A stretch of DNA of 64,000 nt from Flavobacteriaceae bacterium MAR_2010_188. GTDB taxonomy: Bacteria > Bacteroidota > Bacteroidia > Flavobacteriales > Flavobacteriaceae. The notes under the pieces are model-generated. The model did not search any database and was not told the DNA's origin. It saw nothing but the letters and a program-made list of their open reading frames with translations. The stretch spans positions 62,001 through 126,000 of the forward strand of contig LT629302.1 of assembly GCA_900104375.1 (NCBI GenBank). Direction: 5' to 3'. This document shows, one piece after another, positions 28,743 to 38,517 of the stretch. The position numbers and the translations under genes were made by a program. Every line of letters starts with the position of its first letter. The first letter of the stretch is position 1.

Positions 28743-28773
28743 TTGGTTTAATTTGCGAGTATGCGTACTTTTG
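28743..28773 (+). promoter_or_regulatory. Promoter of sucC: -33 TTG and -7 TACTTTTG
   Basis: TTG at 28743-28745, a 20-base spacer, then TACTTTTG at 28766-28773, a full match to the Bacteroidota primary-sigma consensus (TTG-N19-21-TAnnTTTG). The sucC ATG follows 25 bases later. This is the best promoter in the window. Confidence 0.75.
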
Positions 28774-28798
28774 TAACACTTTAAAAACGAAACAGAAC

Positions 28799-29992
28799 AT
28801 GAATTTACACGAATACCAAGGAAAGGAAATACTGAGCAAATACGGCGTGCGCATCCAAAGAGGGATTGTCGCTCAAAATGCAAATGAAGCAGTTGCTGCA
28901 GCGAAGGAACTTACCCAAGAAACAGGAACTTCTTGGCACGTTATCAAAGCTCAAATACATGCAGGTGGACGTGGTAAAGGTGGAGGAGTTAAGCTTGCCA
29001 AGAATTTAAGGGAAGTAGAAAAGATTGCAGGAGAGATTATCGGAATGCAATTGATTACTCCGCAAACTTCTAAGGAAGGTAAAACCGTTCATCAAGTTCT
29101 AATTGCAGAAGACGTTTACTATCCTGGCAAAAATGAGCCAGAAGAATATTATATGTCAGTTCTATTAAATAGAGCTACAGGAAGAAATATGATTATGTAT
29201 TCTACCGAAGGTGGTATGGATATTGAAACCGTTGCTGAAGAAACGCCTCATCTTATTTTTACTGAAGAAGTGGATCCTTCAACTGGGTTAATACCTTTCC
29301 AAGCGAGACGTATTGCTTTCAACCTCGGATTATCTGGAACTGCTTTTAAAGAAATGACAAAATTCGTTTCATCTTTATATACTGCTTACTTAAAATCTGA
29401 TTCATCTTTATTTGAAATCAACCCAGTTCTTAAGACGTCTGATGATAAAATAATGGCGGTAGATGCTAAAGTAACCATCGATGACAATGCTCTTTTTAGA
29501 CATAAAGATTACATGGATCTTAGAGATCTTCGCGAAGAAAATCCAATTGAAGTAAAAGCTAAGGCGGTCGGTCTAAATTATGTGGATTTAGATGGTAATG
29601 TTGGTTGTATGGTAAATGGTGCAGGATTGGCAATGGCCACAATGGACCTTATTAAACAAGCAGGGGGTGAGCCAGCAAATTTCTTGGATGTTGGTGGTAC
29701 TGCAGATGCGGCTAGGGTAGAGGCTGCTTTTAGGATTATACTTCAAGATGCGAATGTAAAAGCAATTTTAGTAAACATCTTTGGTGGAATCGTAAGATGC
29801 GACCGTGTAGCACAAGGAATTGTGGATGCCTATAAAAATATGGGTGATGCGATAAAAATCCCAATTATCGTTAGATTGCAAGGAACCAATGCCGATGTCG
29901 CAAAAGAACTTATAGATAATTCAGGACTCGATGTAATGAGCGCTACAGAGTTTCAAGAGGCTGCGGATAAAGTTCAGTCGGTTTTAAATTAA
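28799..29992 (+). CDS. sucC: Succinyl-CoA synthetase beta subunit (ADP-forming)
   Basis: A 397-residue ATP-grasp protein of the TCA cycle; with the alpha subunit (not in this window) it converts succinyl-CoA to succinate while making ATP. It starts MNLHEYQGKEILSKYGV, has AQIHAGGRGKGGGVKLAK, the ATP-grasp core, NGAGLAMATMD and NIFGGIVRCDRVAQGI near the phosphohistidine contact. Length and order match SucC throughout. It is transcribed alone from a strong promoter and closed by a hairpin terminator at 30041-30070, so sucC and sucD are not in one operon here. Confidence 0.97.
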   Translation: MNLHEYQGKEILSKYGVRIQRGIVAQNANEAVAAAKELTQETGTSWHVIKAQIHAGGRGKGGGVKLAKNLREVEKIAGEIIGMQLITPQTSKEGKTVHQVLIAEDVYYPGKNEPEEYYMSVLLNRATGRNMIMYSTEGGMDIETVAEETPHLIFTEEVDPSTGLIPFQARRIAFNLGLSGTAFKEMTKFVSSLYTAYLKSDSSLFEINPVLKTSDDKIMAVDAKVTIDDNALFRHKDYMDLRDLREENPIEVKAKAVGLNYVDLDGNVGCMVNGAGLAMATMDLIKQAGGEPANFLDVGGTADAARVEAAFRIILQDANVKAILVNIFGGIVRCDRVAQGIVDAYKNMGDAIKIPIIVRLQGTNADVAKELIDNSGLDVMSATEFQEAADKVQSVLN

Positions 29993-30040
29993 ATTTATAA
30001 TAGTAGGGAACATAATACCTCTAGAGATTTTATTATATCA

Positions 30041-30070
30041 GGGCAGAAATAATCTTCTGCCCTTTTTTTT
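30041..30070 (+). terminator. Rho-independent terminator of sucC
   Basis: Perfect 8-base-pair stem GGGCAGAA / TTCTGCCC, loop ATAATC, followed by eight Ts, 48 bases after the sucC stop. Confidence 0.92.
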
Positions 30071-30206
30071 ATGCTTGATTTTGAAGTATATAAAAATTGA
30101 AAAATTTGATTTCAAAAGTTAAATTTTGTTTAAAACCTGATTTTACTGTAACAGATGCATCGCTTACCCGTCTTTATAGTATCAATCAATTTTAAATCGA
30201 ACAATT

Positions 30207-30548
30207 ATGAAATCAATCAAAAGCTTAGTGCTAGTTGCAGCAATTGCATTCAGCACAGTGCTTTCAGCAAGCACACCAAAGGCGTCTAACCCTGAAAATG
30301 CGTTATTGACTACCGAAATCCATCAATTATTGAGCAACCACGAGTTTACCTTCAACAAAAAAGTGGAAACCGATGTGTTATTAACTCTTAATAAGAATGA
30401 TGAAATCGTAGTGTTGTCGGTAGACAATTGCAACGATGATGTAAAAAACTATATCAAAAGTAAATTGAATTACAAGAAACTTAAAACGGCTTACCTAGGT
30501 AAAGACAAGTTATTTAAGGTACAAGTTACATTGATGCCTGAATCTTAA
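30207..30548 (+). CDS. Small secreted protein, possibly TonB-C-like fold
   Basis: A 113-residue exported protein with a clear signal peptide (MKSIKSLVLVAAIAFSTVLS, cleavage near Ala-Ser-Thr). The mature ~90 residues alternate strand and helix (TDVLLTLNKNDEIVVLSVDN, then an amphipathic helix, then FKVQVTL), reminiscent of a minimal TonB C-terminal beta-alpha-beta unit, but I cannot confirm this. Function unknown. Its TAA overlaps the stop codon of the convergent DUF1456 gene by four bases. Confidence 0.75.
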   Translation: MKSIKSLVLVAAIAFSTVLSASTPKASNPENALLTTEIHQLLSNHEFTFNKKVETDVLLTLNKNDEIVVLSVDNCNDDVKNYIKSKLNYKKLKTAYLGKDKLFKVQVTLMPES

Positions 30549-30832
30549 TCCCGCTTATTTTTTAAATTAGGACCGGAGTTATCGCTTCGGTCTTTTTTAT
30601 TTTCTTTTTTTGGCATTGGCCCGCGCAGGTGAATTACCAGACCGTTTAGGAAGTTTCTTAAAATTTGATCCCCACATTCCATATAGTTGGGATGATCTTC
30701 TCTTCTAAAAAGAGCGTTTAGTTCGCTCTTGGTTATCTTAAAATCGACCAACTCTAGAATCTTAATAATATCATCGTCCCTCAGTTTGTGAGCTACCCTA
30801 AGTTTTTTGAAGATATCATTATTGGTCATCAT
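30545..30832 (-). CDS. DUF1456 (YehS-like) protein, single-repeat form
   Basis: A 95-residue protein matching one DUF1456 repeat: MTNNDIFKKLRVAHKLRDDD, then IIKILELVDFKITKSELNAL, CGDQILRNFLNGLVIHLRG. Typical members such as YehS have two such repeats in ~150 residues; here the second is absent and a short Lys/Asp/Asn-rich tail takes its place. The first Met of the MM pair (30832) is taken as start but the second is equally possible. Function of the family is unknown. Converges and overlaps by four bases with the secreted small protein. Confidence 0.85.
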   Translation of the reverse strand: MMTNNDIFKKLRVAHKLRDDDIIKILELVDFKITKSELNALFRREDHPNYMECGDQILRNFLNGLVIHLRGPMPKKENKKDRSDNSGPNLKNKRD

Positions 30833-31221
30833 AATTCTAAGTCTTTTTTAAAGTGATATAGCAATTCTTATAGATGTAAAAGTAATTGTTTCTTTTGGAT
30901 TGGGTTTAACAGTAAAAATGAAGGTTTTAAGAATTTTGGGATTTTTTACCCAATTCACTCAAAAAAGCTACAGAAAAGCGAATTGAGGAATTCTAAAATA
31001 TATTATAAATTACTGATAATCAATAATATAATATATTAAATTGATGAATTATTTCTTCATAAGTTGGCGTCTATATGAAAACTTCAAAACCAAAAACTTG
31101 ATTAACTCTCAATATGTTCGATAAAGGACATTCCATTATTCGATAAGATACCTGATATCAACGACTATAATAATGTGAATCTCTCTAATTTTATATCAGT
31201 GAAATTGTCAATCCAACAGTT
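30833..31221. other. Intergenic region, nothing recognised
   Basis: About 390 bases of AT-rich DNA (includes TATATATTAAATT-like runs) between a minus-strand and a plus-strand gene. It should hold two divergent promoters. I see no gene, tRNA or clear hairpin. Confidence 0.4.
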
Positions 31222-31623
31222 ATGATAAATAGAGTAGAAAAGCTTAGTTTGTTGTCAGAAATGATATCCTTTGCGCAAACTGACGCAAGTATAAAATCAA
31301 TCGAATATAAATTTCTGTTGGGTGTAGCAAAGCAACTTGAGATTTCTAGAGATGATTTTGATTACTTGTTTGAGCATCCTGTAACTTATGTGCATCTAAA
31401 ATCACACAGTGAACGCATTGTTCAATTTCACCGTTTAGTACTTCTGATGAATCTCGATAAGGATATATCTAAAAAGGAATTGGTAAAGCTCTATAATTTT
31501 GGTTTAAGAATGGGATTGAGCAACGAATCTATCAGCCGTGTCTTGGATCTAATGGAAAGCTTTCCTAACAAAATCGTGCCGCCAGATTTTTTGATCGACA
31601 TCTTTAAAGTTCAGTATAACTAA
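31222..31623 (+). CDS. TerB-like helical protein
   Basis: A 133-residue, all-helical protein. The segment LLSEMISFAQTDASIKSIEY followed by KFLLGVAKQLEISRDDFDYLF matches the TerB-like pattern (helix, short acidic turn, E/Y-x2-L, helix). No signal peptide, no membrane segment. Its stop lies five bases from the stop of convergent uvrB, but orientation argues against a joint role. Homologues may carry misleading uvrB-based names because of this adjacency. Function unknown. Confidence 0.65.
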   Translation: MINRVEKLSLLSEMISFAQTDASIKSIEYKFLLGVAKQLEISRDDFDYLFEHPVTYVHLKSHSERIVQFHRLVLLMNLDKDISKKELVKLYNFGLRMGLSNESISRVLDLMESFPNKIVPPDFLIDIFKVQYN

Positions 31624-31628
31624 GAATC

Positions 31629-33635
31629 TTACTTTACTTTTAATTCTTCGAGTTTTTCCTGATAACCTTTAAGCTCATCCCTATAACGCGCAGCTTCCAT
31701 AAAATCTAAGGCTTTTGCTGCTTGTTCCATTAATTTTCTTCGTTCTCTAATCTTATTTTCAAGTTCTGGCTTTGTCAAATATTTACTTTCTGGTTCAGCC
31801 GCTTTTAAGGCGTCCATTTCATATTTATAAGTACTAACCGAGTTCTTTGCTAAAACACTGTCTAAGTTCTTCTTTAATGCGGTAGGCGTGATGTTATGCT
31901 CTTTGTTATAAGCCATCTGTTTATCGCGTCGATAATTTGTTTCGTCAATAGTGCGTTGCATACTGCCTGTAATGGTATCTGCGTACATAATTGCCTTACC
32001 ATTTAAATTACGTGCGGCACGACCTACTGTTTGGGTTAACGAGCGATTAGACCTTAGGAAACCTTCTTTATCTGCATCTAAAATTGCTACTAAAGATACT
32101 TCTGGTAAATCCAATCCTTCCCTTAATAAGTTTACTCCAACCAATACATCAAATATTCCTTTACGCAAATCCTGCATAATTTCCACTCTTTCTAAAGTAT
32201 CCACATCACTATGAATATATCTACAACGGATATTTATTCTATCAAGATATTTGGTAAGTTCTTCTGCCATTCTTTTAGTAAGTGTGGTTACCAAAGTTCT
32301 TTCGTCTTTTTCAACTCGCTGATGAATCTCTTCTATTAAATCGTCTATCTGGTTTAAGCTAGGTCGCACTTCGATTACTGGATCTAATAATCCTGTAGGT
32401 CTAATAACCTGTTCTACATACACACCATCGGTTTTTTGCATTTCGTAGTCCGCTGGTGTCGCGCTCACGTAAATGACTTGATTCTGCAACGCTTCGAATT
32501 CTTCGAACTTAAGCGGGCGGTTATCCATTGCTGCGGGAAGACGGAAACCGTATTCAACTAAATTCTCTTTTCTGCTTCTGTCACCACCATACATGGCATG
32601 TACTTGAGAAATTGTAACGTGGCTTTCATCAACGACCATTAAATAATCATTTGGAAAATAATCCAACAAACAGAAGGGTCTACTTCCGGGAGAACGTCCA
32701 TCGAGATACCTAGAGTAATTCTCGATTCCTGAGCAATAGCCAAGTTCTCTAATCATCTCTAAATCGAATTCCGTTCGTTCCTTAATCCGTTTTGCTTCTA
32801 AATGCTTGCCAACATCCTTAAAGAAGTCATGCTGTTTAACTAAATCTATCTGAATTTCATGAATTGCACCTTGCAATTTATCCGGTGAAGTTACAAACAT
32901 ATTCGCGGGATAGATATTCAGTCGATCATATCGTTCTAAAATCTCGTTGGTAGTTACGTCAAAAGCTTCAATCTCTTCGATTTCATCTCCAAAAAAGTGA
33001 ATGCGATAAGCGTGGTCTGAATAGCCTGGGAAGATATCTACCGTGTCTCCTTTTATTCTGAAATTTCCATTATGAAAAAGCGCTTCCGTTCTCGAATAAA
33101 GACTTTGAACGAATTTGTGCAGTAAATTGGTTCTAGAAATGTTCTGCTCTCTTTCTACTGTAATCACATTTTTCTGAAATTCGACAGGATTACCAATTCC
33201 ATATAAACATGAAACCGAAGCGACTACAATCACATCTCGACGCCCTGAAAGTAGGGAAGAAGTAGTGCTCAAACGCATCTTTTCAATCTCCTCGTTTATG
33301 GAGAGATCCTTTTCGATGTAAGTTCCCGATACTGGGATATAGGCTTCAGGTTGATAATAATCATAATAAGAAACGAAGTACTCTACTGCATTATCAGGAA
33401 AGAATTGCTTGAACTCCGAATACAATTGCGCCGCCAACGTTTTATTGTGAGCCAAGACCAAGGTCGGTTTTTGGACTTCTTCAATAACATTTGCTACGGT
33501 AAATGTTTTACCTGAACCTGTAACTCCAAGTAAGGTTTGGTATTTATCATTGGATTTGATTCCGTTAGTAAGCTGTCTAATAGCTTGTGGCTGGTCTCCG
33601 GTAGGTTTAAATTCTGATTTTATCTGAAAGCGCAT
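31629..33635 (-). CDS. uvrB: Excinuclease ABC subunit B
   Basis: A 668-residue helicase-like subunit of nucleotide excision repair that loads with UvrA and recruits UvrC at damaged DNA. Walker A GVTGSGKT (Lys43), the damage-probing beta-hairpin region YYDYYQPEAYIPVSGTYIEK, the DESH Walker B box (VVDESHVTISQ), helicase motif VI (QTVGRAARNLNGKAIMYAD) and the C-terminal UVR domain (LENKIRERRKLMEQAAKALD) are all intact. Length is normal. A TAAATTTG box ends four bases before the ATG, so the mRNA may be leaderless. Confidence 0.97.
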   Translation of the reverse strand: MRFQIKSEFKPTGDQPQAIRQLTNGIKSNDKYQTLLGVTGSGKTFTVANVIEEVQKPTLVLAHNKTLAAQLYSEFKQFFPDNAVEYFVSYYDYYQPEAYIPVSGTYIEKDLSINEEIEKMRLSTTSSLLSGRRDVIVVASVSCLYGIGNPVEFQKNVITVEREQNISRTNLLHKFVQSLYSRTEALFHNGNFRIKGDTVDIFPGYSDHAYRIHFFGDEIEEIEAFDVTTNEILERYDRLNIYPANMFVTSPDKLQGAIHEIQIDLVKQHDFFKDVGKHLEAKRIKERTEFDLEMIRELGYCSGIENYSRYLDGRSPGSRPFCLLDYFPNDYLMVVDESHVTISQVHAMYGGDRSRKENLVEYGFRLPAAMDNRPLKFEEFEALQNQVIYVSATPADYEMQKTDGVYVEQVIRPTGLLDPVIEVRPSLNQIDDLIEEIHQRVEKDERTLVTTLTKRMAEELTKYLDRINIRCRYIHSDVDTLERVEIMQDLRKGIFDVLVGVNLLREGLDLPEVSLVAILDADKEGFLRSNRSLTQTVGRAARNLNGKAIMYADTITGSMQRTIDETNYRRDKQMAYNKEHNITPTALKKNLDSVLAKNSVSTYKYEMDALKAAEPESKYLTKPELENKIRERRKLMEQAAKALDFMEAARYRDELKGYQEKLEELKVK

Positions 33636-33639
33636 GCCA

Positions 33640-33647
33640 CAAATTTA
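33640..33647 (-). promoter_or_regulatory. Candidate -7 box TAAATTTG abutting the uvrB start
   Basis: Perfect TAnnTTTG on the minus strand, separated from the uvrB ATG by only TGGC. If used, transcription would start at or beside the initiation codon. No -33 TTG at the expected distance. Confidence 0.4.
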
Positions 33648-33696
33648 CGATAATGATGAGCATCACGATAAATGTAAATTGTAGTTTAAGAATGCT

Positions 33697-36600
33697 TTAA
33701 CGTATCAGAGCGAAATGTCCTTTAATTTGAAATTCATATCCGCCACGTTTCACATCCGCAACGAACCAATAGTCGGTTGCAGGCATGTCACGTCCATTGT
33801 GTTTACCATCCCAACCAATATCATCGTACTTGAGTTGAGAGAGTTGTTTTCCGTAGCGATCGAAAATATTTACAATAGTACCAGGTAAAGTCTCGACACC
33901 GATAATGTGCCAATAATCCCAATAACCATCACCATTTGGGGTCATAAATTTAGGAGTGTCAATCACTAAAACCTCTTTTGAAACACTAGCACAACCATTT
34001 AAGTCGATTATAGTAACGGTGTGATAGCCAATAGGAACACGTTCGAATACATTTGAATCTTGAGGCTCATTTTGGTCTAATTGATATCTGTAATTTCCAA
34101 TTCCACTTATGGTTACAGTAATGTTATTTGGATCTGAAAAATCAACTGTTTCGGTAGTTTCAATGTTCGCAGGTTCTGATTGAATAATGTTGAAGCTTTG
34201 CGTCGTTTCGCAACCATGAGGCGTGCTCACGGTAACCCAGTAATTTCCTATGGTTGAAATTTCTATCTCAGGAGAAGTCTCTCCAGTTGACCACAAATAG
34301 GCATCATGAGTTTGATTGGTATTTGCGCTAACCAACAATGTTGGATTCTCCGGACATAATGCTTGATCAGGAATGTCTACAACCGGTAACGGATTTACTT
34401 CAATCATGAATTCGGTAATCTTGAAGCAACCTGTTAGGTTGTTGGTAACCCTAGCGTAAATATATTCTCCATCAATTGCCTCGTAGGTAGGGCCAATATC
34501 ATTGGTCCCTGCTTCAGCCGATTCAGAATCTGCGTGATAGGTCAATCTAAAATTTGAAGGATTCTGATTGGCCATAATAATTGCTGACTGTTGGCTCAAA
34601 TCGAATTCTAAAAAGCCATCGTAATCGTCATCACAGCTAGTTAAATTATTTGGTTTAACTGCAAGTGGTAACGGATTAACTTTTAATCGGAAAGGATTTA
34701 AGGAATAGCATCCAGATTCGTTGTTTTCAACCCTAATAAAAAGAAGGTCATTATTAGATTGATATCGATAAGGCATCACTAAATCATTAGTTTTAGCGTG
34801 AGCTTCAGCTTCAGTTTTGTAATAGCTGATATCCCAGACTTCTGGTGTATCCACTACATAATAGCTGAATTCTGAGATATCATAAGTCCCATCTGAAGTT
34901 CTGCAAATTTGCTGCTCATCGAATTTATTGATAACTGGCGGCTCCATCACCTTAAGTTCTAAAGGAACCGAGTTGTAGCAATTACTAACCGTATTTGTAA
35001 GCCTCACAAAAACGGTCTGGGGATTAGATGTATTGGTAAAGTTTTTTGGATTGTTTATAGCGTTACTGTTGCTATTTAAATCATTCATGTTCCTGAAGTA
35101 AGACACCACAATATTGTTCTGACGTACATCAAGTATTTCGATAAGAGAATCTTCTAGGTTAAAAACGATTGTCTGATCACCATCAAGATCACACATAATC
35201 AAAGGTTCTGGCATGTTTGCATCTGGAACCTGCACCACATTCAATTCAAAACTTGTGTAGGCATTACAAACGTTTCCGTTTCCTATCCTAACGAATATGG
35301 TCTGTGGATTTACGATGTTAGTATAAACCAAATCAATCGGTGCATTGCCTTTCTCCGCATCGTTCCTACTTTCATAAAAGCTTACCTCTAAGTTTTCATC
35401 TATTCCTTTTTTAATTTCGTTATAGGTCGAAGTCAAATCAAATTCTTCTCTTTGGTCGTTGCTAGAATCATCACATACAAACCAATCTGTTGGTTCGTTA
35501 TATCTCGGGCTGGTACCAACTTCTAAGCTGAATGAAGATGTCTTAAAACAGTTTGGGTCAGTAATATTCTGTACCCTGTAAAACAAGGTCTGTGGATTAG
35601 AAGAATTACGATATGCTTGATTTTTATTAATCGGATTTAAACCTGATTCTGAATCGGCCGCATTTTCAAAATAAAGAACTTCTTTCCCGGCTTGGCCATT
35701 TAAGATGTCTGCGTCCTTATCAGAAAGTATAAAATCCCCAATGCCATCCGTGTTATATTCGCAGTATTCTAAACTGCCAACATCGCTGATATTTGGAACA
35801 GTATTGATATACACTTTAAAACTAACTATCGACGAACAGCTACCCGCAATATCCGCAACACTTACATATATCTCCTTAGAGGAAGTATAGTAATTAGCCG
35901 AATTCATTATAGGATTTTGTTCTGTCTCTGCGTCTTCAAGCGTAGTGTAGAAGGTTATGATTTTGGTCGAACTATCGTTAACTATTTCGGGAATCTTAGA
36001 GTCTAGATTAACGGTGTAAATCCCATCGTCGTCCGTATCGCAAACGATTATATCGGTTGGAACATTTACATCTGGAGCAGCTTCAATATTTAATTGAAAT
36101 GGTACAACATCAAAACATCGACTTCCACCAGCAGAAATACGAGCGTAGATAGATTGCGGTGAACTAAAATCGTTGTATTCATTAGGAAGGCGATTACGGT
36201 CGTAATCGGCATCATCTTCGGACAAGTAGTACCTAACTTGGTATCCAACTTCACCGTTCAATAGAACGGCATCAAAATTTGAAAGTATAATAGTTTCAAG
36301 GTCATCTTGTGAATTCGAACATATATTAATTTCTGAAACATTACCGAAATTATAAGCAGGATCTTCTAATAGTTCTACTTCAGCATATTCTGAACAGGTC
36401 GGACTGCTCAGTATTAGATAAAGAAACTGTGGTAATTCAACAGGGGTGTAGTCTGCAGAAATATTTAATTCGTTGGTTTGATTATCTCGGTCTTCTTCGG
36501 TTTGAAAAAATCTTATGCTTACATCGTCGATTTCATTTATGATAATATCAGCAATTCTTTCAAGGTCAAAACTATTTGCGCCGCTGTCTACATCACAGAG

Positions 36601-38517
36601 AGCGAAATCCCTAAGAATGGTTCCTGTAAGTAAGAGGTTGCTATGTATTTCAAAAAATCTTATAGATGCACAACCGGTGTCATTGTCTTCAACCCTAATA
36701 AAAATCTTTTGGAAATCCTTAGTAACGTTGGAATAATTGGTAGTGTCGGTTATTGGGTTGAGATCCAAAGCTGCATCCTCTCTGCTTTCGTGAAAAGTAA
36801 TGGTAACCCCAGATTGTCCGTTGGTAATTTCATTTATAATCGACGTAAGGTCAAATGTTGCAAATCCATCATGTGCTTGATCACAAGCGTCGATATAGAC
36901 CGGTTCTATATTTATGGTAGGGTTGGATTTAACTTCTAAATTAACGGTAGTAGAAGCGGTGCAGCCGGTTTCGTAGTTGGTTACATTGGCATAGAGAACT
37001 TCGGTACTACTATTATTTACGTAAGGCAGGGATAAAGGATTTTCTCCAGTATTAGCATCAGCCAAATTTCTGTGATAGGTTACTACGAGATTTTTTTGTC
37101 CATTTGTTAACTGATTGTCATAAAGGGAAAGGTCAATTGCAACAGTACCATCGTTGGTTTGATCATCACATGCGAAGTAATCGTAAACAGGTTGAAGATT
37201 TGGTTTCTGATTAACGATTAAGTCAAAAGTTGAATAAGCCAAACAACCATTTATAATATCCCGAATCCTAACGTGAATCTCTTGAGGATTCGTAGCATTT
37301 GTAATCGGTTGCGTAATTGGGTTCGAATTATTCTCGGCATCAGCGAAATTTAAGTGATAGGATATTTCATATTCAGATTGTGGTACCGAATTAAGTACTT
37401 CTTCTGTCTTAGAGCTAAGGTTGAAGATTTCTTTTCCGTCATTGCCCTCATCGCAAATTTGGTAATCAGTTAAATCTTCTGCCGCTTGGGTCGAAGATAA
37501 ATTCATAACCACGCTATCTTCTATAGTACAAGAGCCATCTAAAAATGGCAAAACGATTTCAATCTTATAGGTTCCAGACGTGTTTATTTCTAATTGAGTT
37601 CCTGTTTCGTTGGCGATTTTAGAACCGTTTTTGTACCAACAATAAGTTGCGTCAGGATTTCCAATATCTCCATAAAGCGTATAGTTCTCTGCGCAGCTTG
37701 TAATATCTTCTCCTAAATCTACGGTAGCATTAAAACTGTTTCCTTCAATAAAAACTGCCGAGTCATAGTTCTTATCGGTTTGATCTGCGATGACTAGTTT
37801 AATGTGATATTTTACATTAGGTATAATGTCTGCGCTTGCAGTCATCGTTTTGGTTCTACCATTGTAATTGGTGTCCCCCATATTATAACCATCAAAATAC
37901 TGAACGTTTTCAGCATCACAGAAACCGACTATTTCATCATGAATTGTTTTGGTGTTAACTGGGATATTGGTATCTGGAATAACCGCGATGTTTCTATAAG
38001 GCTCATTAGTATCTACTCGCTTTATCAATAGAGCAAAACCATCTGAGTATTCACAAGGAAAGTTTCCAAAGTATTCTTCTGAAGCTAATATATAATTGAA
38101 AGAAATCTGGTTTGAAATTGAAATGAAGTCGAATTCTATGGAAGTTGCATTTAAAGTTCCGCTGATGCCTAAGGCACTTTCAAGATCGGAATCCGTTAGC
38201 CAAGTGGGCTGTCCGTCATTTAAAATAGCATTAATTACGCCATTTGCGCCCGAAGTTGCTTTACCCGTACTAAGTATAATCCCGTTTTGAAATGGGAAGT
38301 TAGAATTGGCTTTTTCGAAGTAGCCGAAACTTTTTATTCCGTTAACCTCGCCATTTACTTGTGATTGAATATCTGATATCTCGACACAACCTTGTACAAG
38401 ATAATCTTCAACAAGTTGCTGCTCTGTAAAGCTATCATTTATGTTAAGTTGCTGAGCTTGCAAGGTAAGGGTGCAAGAGACCAACAAAATAATCAAAATG
38501 AAATAAAGTTTCTTCAT
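33697..38517 (-). CDS. Giant type IX-secreted surface protein (choice-of-anchor L, 11 repeats, type B sorting domain)
   Basis: A 1,606-residue secreted protein. Signal peptide at 1-22; a choice-of-anchor L domain at ~30-260 (LVQGCVEISDIQSQVNGEVN, FDFISISNQISFNYILASEE); one Ig-like strand-rich domain; then eleven repeats of ~95-100 residues that each start with a Cys-Asp pair and DxDxDG-like acidic loop (YFACDDQTNDGTVAIDLS, IIVCDTDDDGIYTVNLDS, LTSCDDDYDGFLEFDLSQ). The last ~85 residues are the gliding-associated type B sorting domain (FMTPNGDGYWDYWHI, IFDRYGKQL, GWDGKHNG, ATDYWFVADV). Export by the type IX system and display as an adhesin or matrix component are inferred from the family. Confidence 0.92.
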   Translation of the reverse strand: MKKLYFILIILLVSCTLTLQAQQLNINDSFTEQQLVEDYLVQGCVEISDIQSQVNGEVNGIKSFGYFEKANSNFPFQNGIILSTGKATSGANGVINAILNDGQPTWLTDSDLESALGISGTLNATSIEFDFISISNQISFNYILASEEYFGNFPCEYSDGFALLIKRVDTNEPYRNIAVIPDTNIPVNTKTIHDEIVGFCDAENVQYFDGYNMGDTNYNGRTKTMTASADIIPNVKYHIKLVIADQTDKNYDSAVFIEGNSFNATVDLGEDITSCAENYTLYGDIGNPDATYCWYKNGSKIANETGTQLEINTSGTYKIEIVLPFLDGSCTIEDSVVMNLSSTQAAEDLTDYQICDEGNDGKEIFNLSSKTEEVLNSVPQSEYEISYHLNFADAENNSNPITQPITNATNPQEIHVRIRDIINGCLAYSTFDLIVNQKPNLQPVYDYFACDDQTNDGTVAIDLSLYDNQLTNGQKNLVVTYHRNLADANTGENPLSLPYVNNSSTEVLYANVTNYETGCTASTTVNLEVKSNPTINIEPVYIDACDQAHDGFATFDLTSIINEITNGQSGVTITFHESREDAALDLNPITDTTNYSNVTKDFQKIFIRVEDNDTGCASIRFFEIHSNLLLTGTILRDFALCDVDSGANSFDLERIADIIINEIDDVSIRFFQTEEDRDNQTNELNISADYTPVELPQFLYLILSSPTCSEYAEVELLEDPAYNFGNVSEINICSNSQDDLETIILSNFDAVLLNGEVGYQVRYYLSEDDADYDRNRLPNEYNDFSSPQSIYARISAGGSRCFDVVPFQLNIEAAPDVNVPTDIIVCDTDDDGIYTVNLDSKIPEIVNDSSTKIITFYTTLEDAETEQNPIMNSANYYTSSKEIYVSVADIAGSCSSIVSFKVYINTVPNISDVGSLEYCEYNTDGIGDFILSDKDADILNGQAGKEVLYFENAADSESGLNPINKNQAYRNSSNPQTLFYRVQNITDPNCFKTSSFSLEVGTSPRYNEPTDWFVCDDSSNDQREEFDLTSTYNEIKKGIDENLEVSFYESRNDAEKGNAPIDLVYTNIVNPQTIFVRIGNGNVCNAYTSFELNVVQVPDANMPEPLIMCDLDGDQTIVFNLEDSLIEILDVRQNNIVVSYFRNMNDLNSNSNAINNPKNFTNTSNPQTVFVRLTNTVSNCYNSVPLELKVMEPPVINKFDEQQICRTSDGTYDISEFSYYVVDTPEVWDISYYKTEAEAHAKTNDLVMPYRYQSNNDLLFIRVENNESGCYSLNPFRLKVNPLPLAVKPNNLTSCDDDYDGFLEFDLSQQSAIIMANQNPSNFRLTYHADSESAEAGTNDIGPTYEAIDGEYIYARVTNNLTGCFKITEFMIEVNPLPVVDIPDQALCPENPTLLVSANTNQTHDAYLWSTGETSPEIEISTIGNYWVTVSTPHGCETTQSFNIIQSEPANIETTETVDFSDPNNITVTISGIGNYRYQLDQNEPQDSNVFERVPIGYHTVTIIDLNGCASVSKEVLVIDTPKFMTPNGDGYWDYWHIIGVETLPGTIVNIFDRYGKQLSQLKYDDIGWDGKHNGRDMPATDYWFVADVKRGGYEFQIKGHFALIR

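Noticed and set aside
30833-31221. Possible tRNA or small RNA gene in the gap
   Set aside because: No cloverleaf arms, TTCGA-type T loop or hairpin with T-run could be found.
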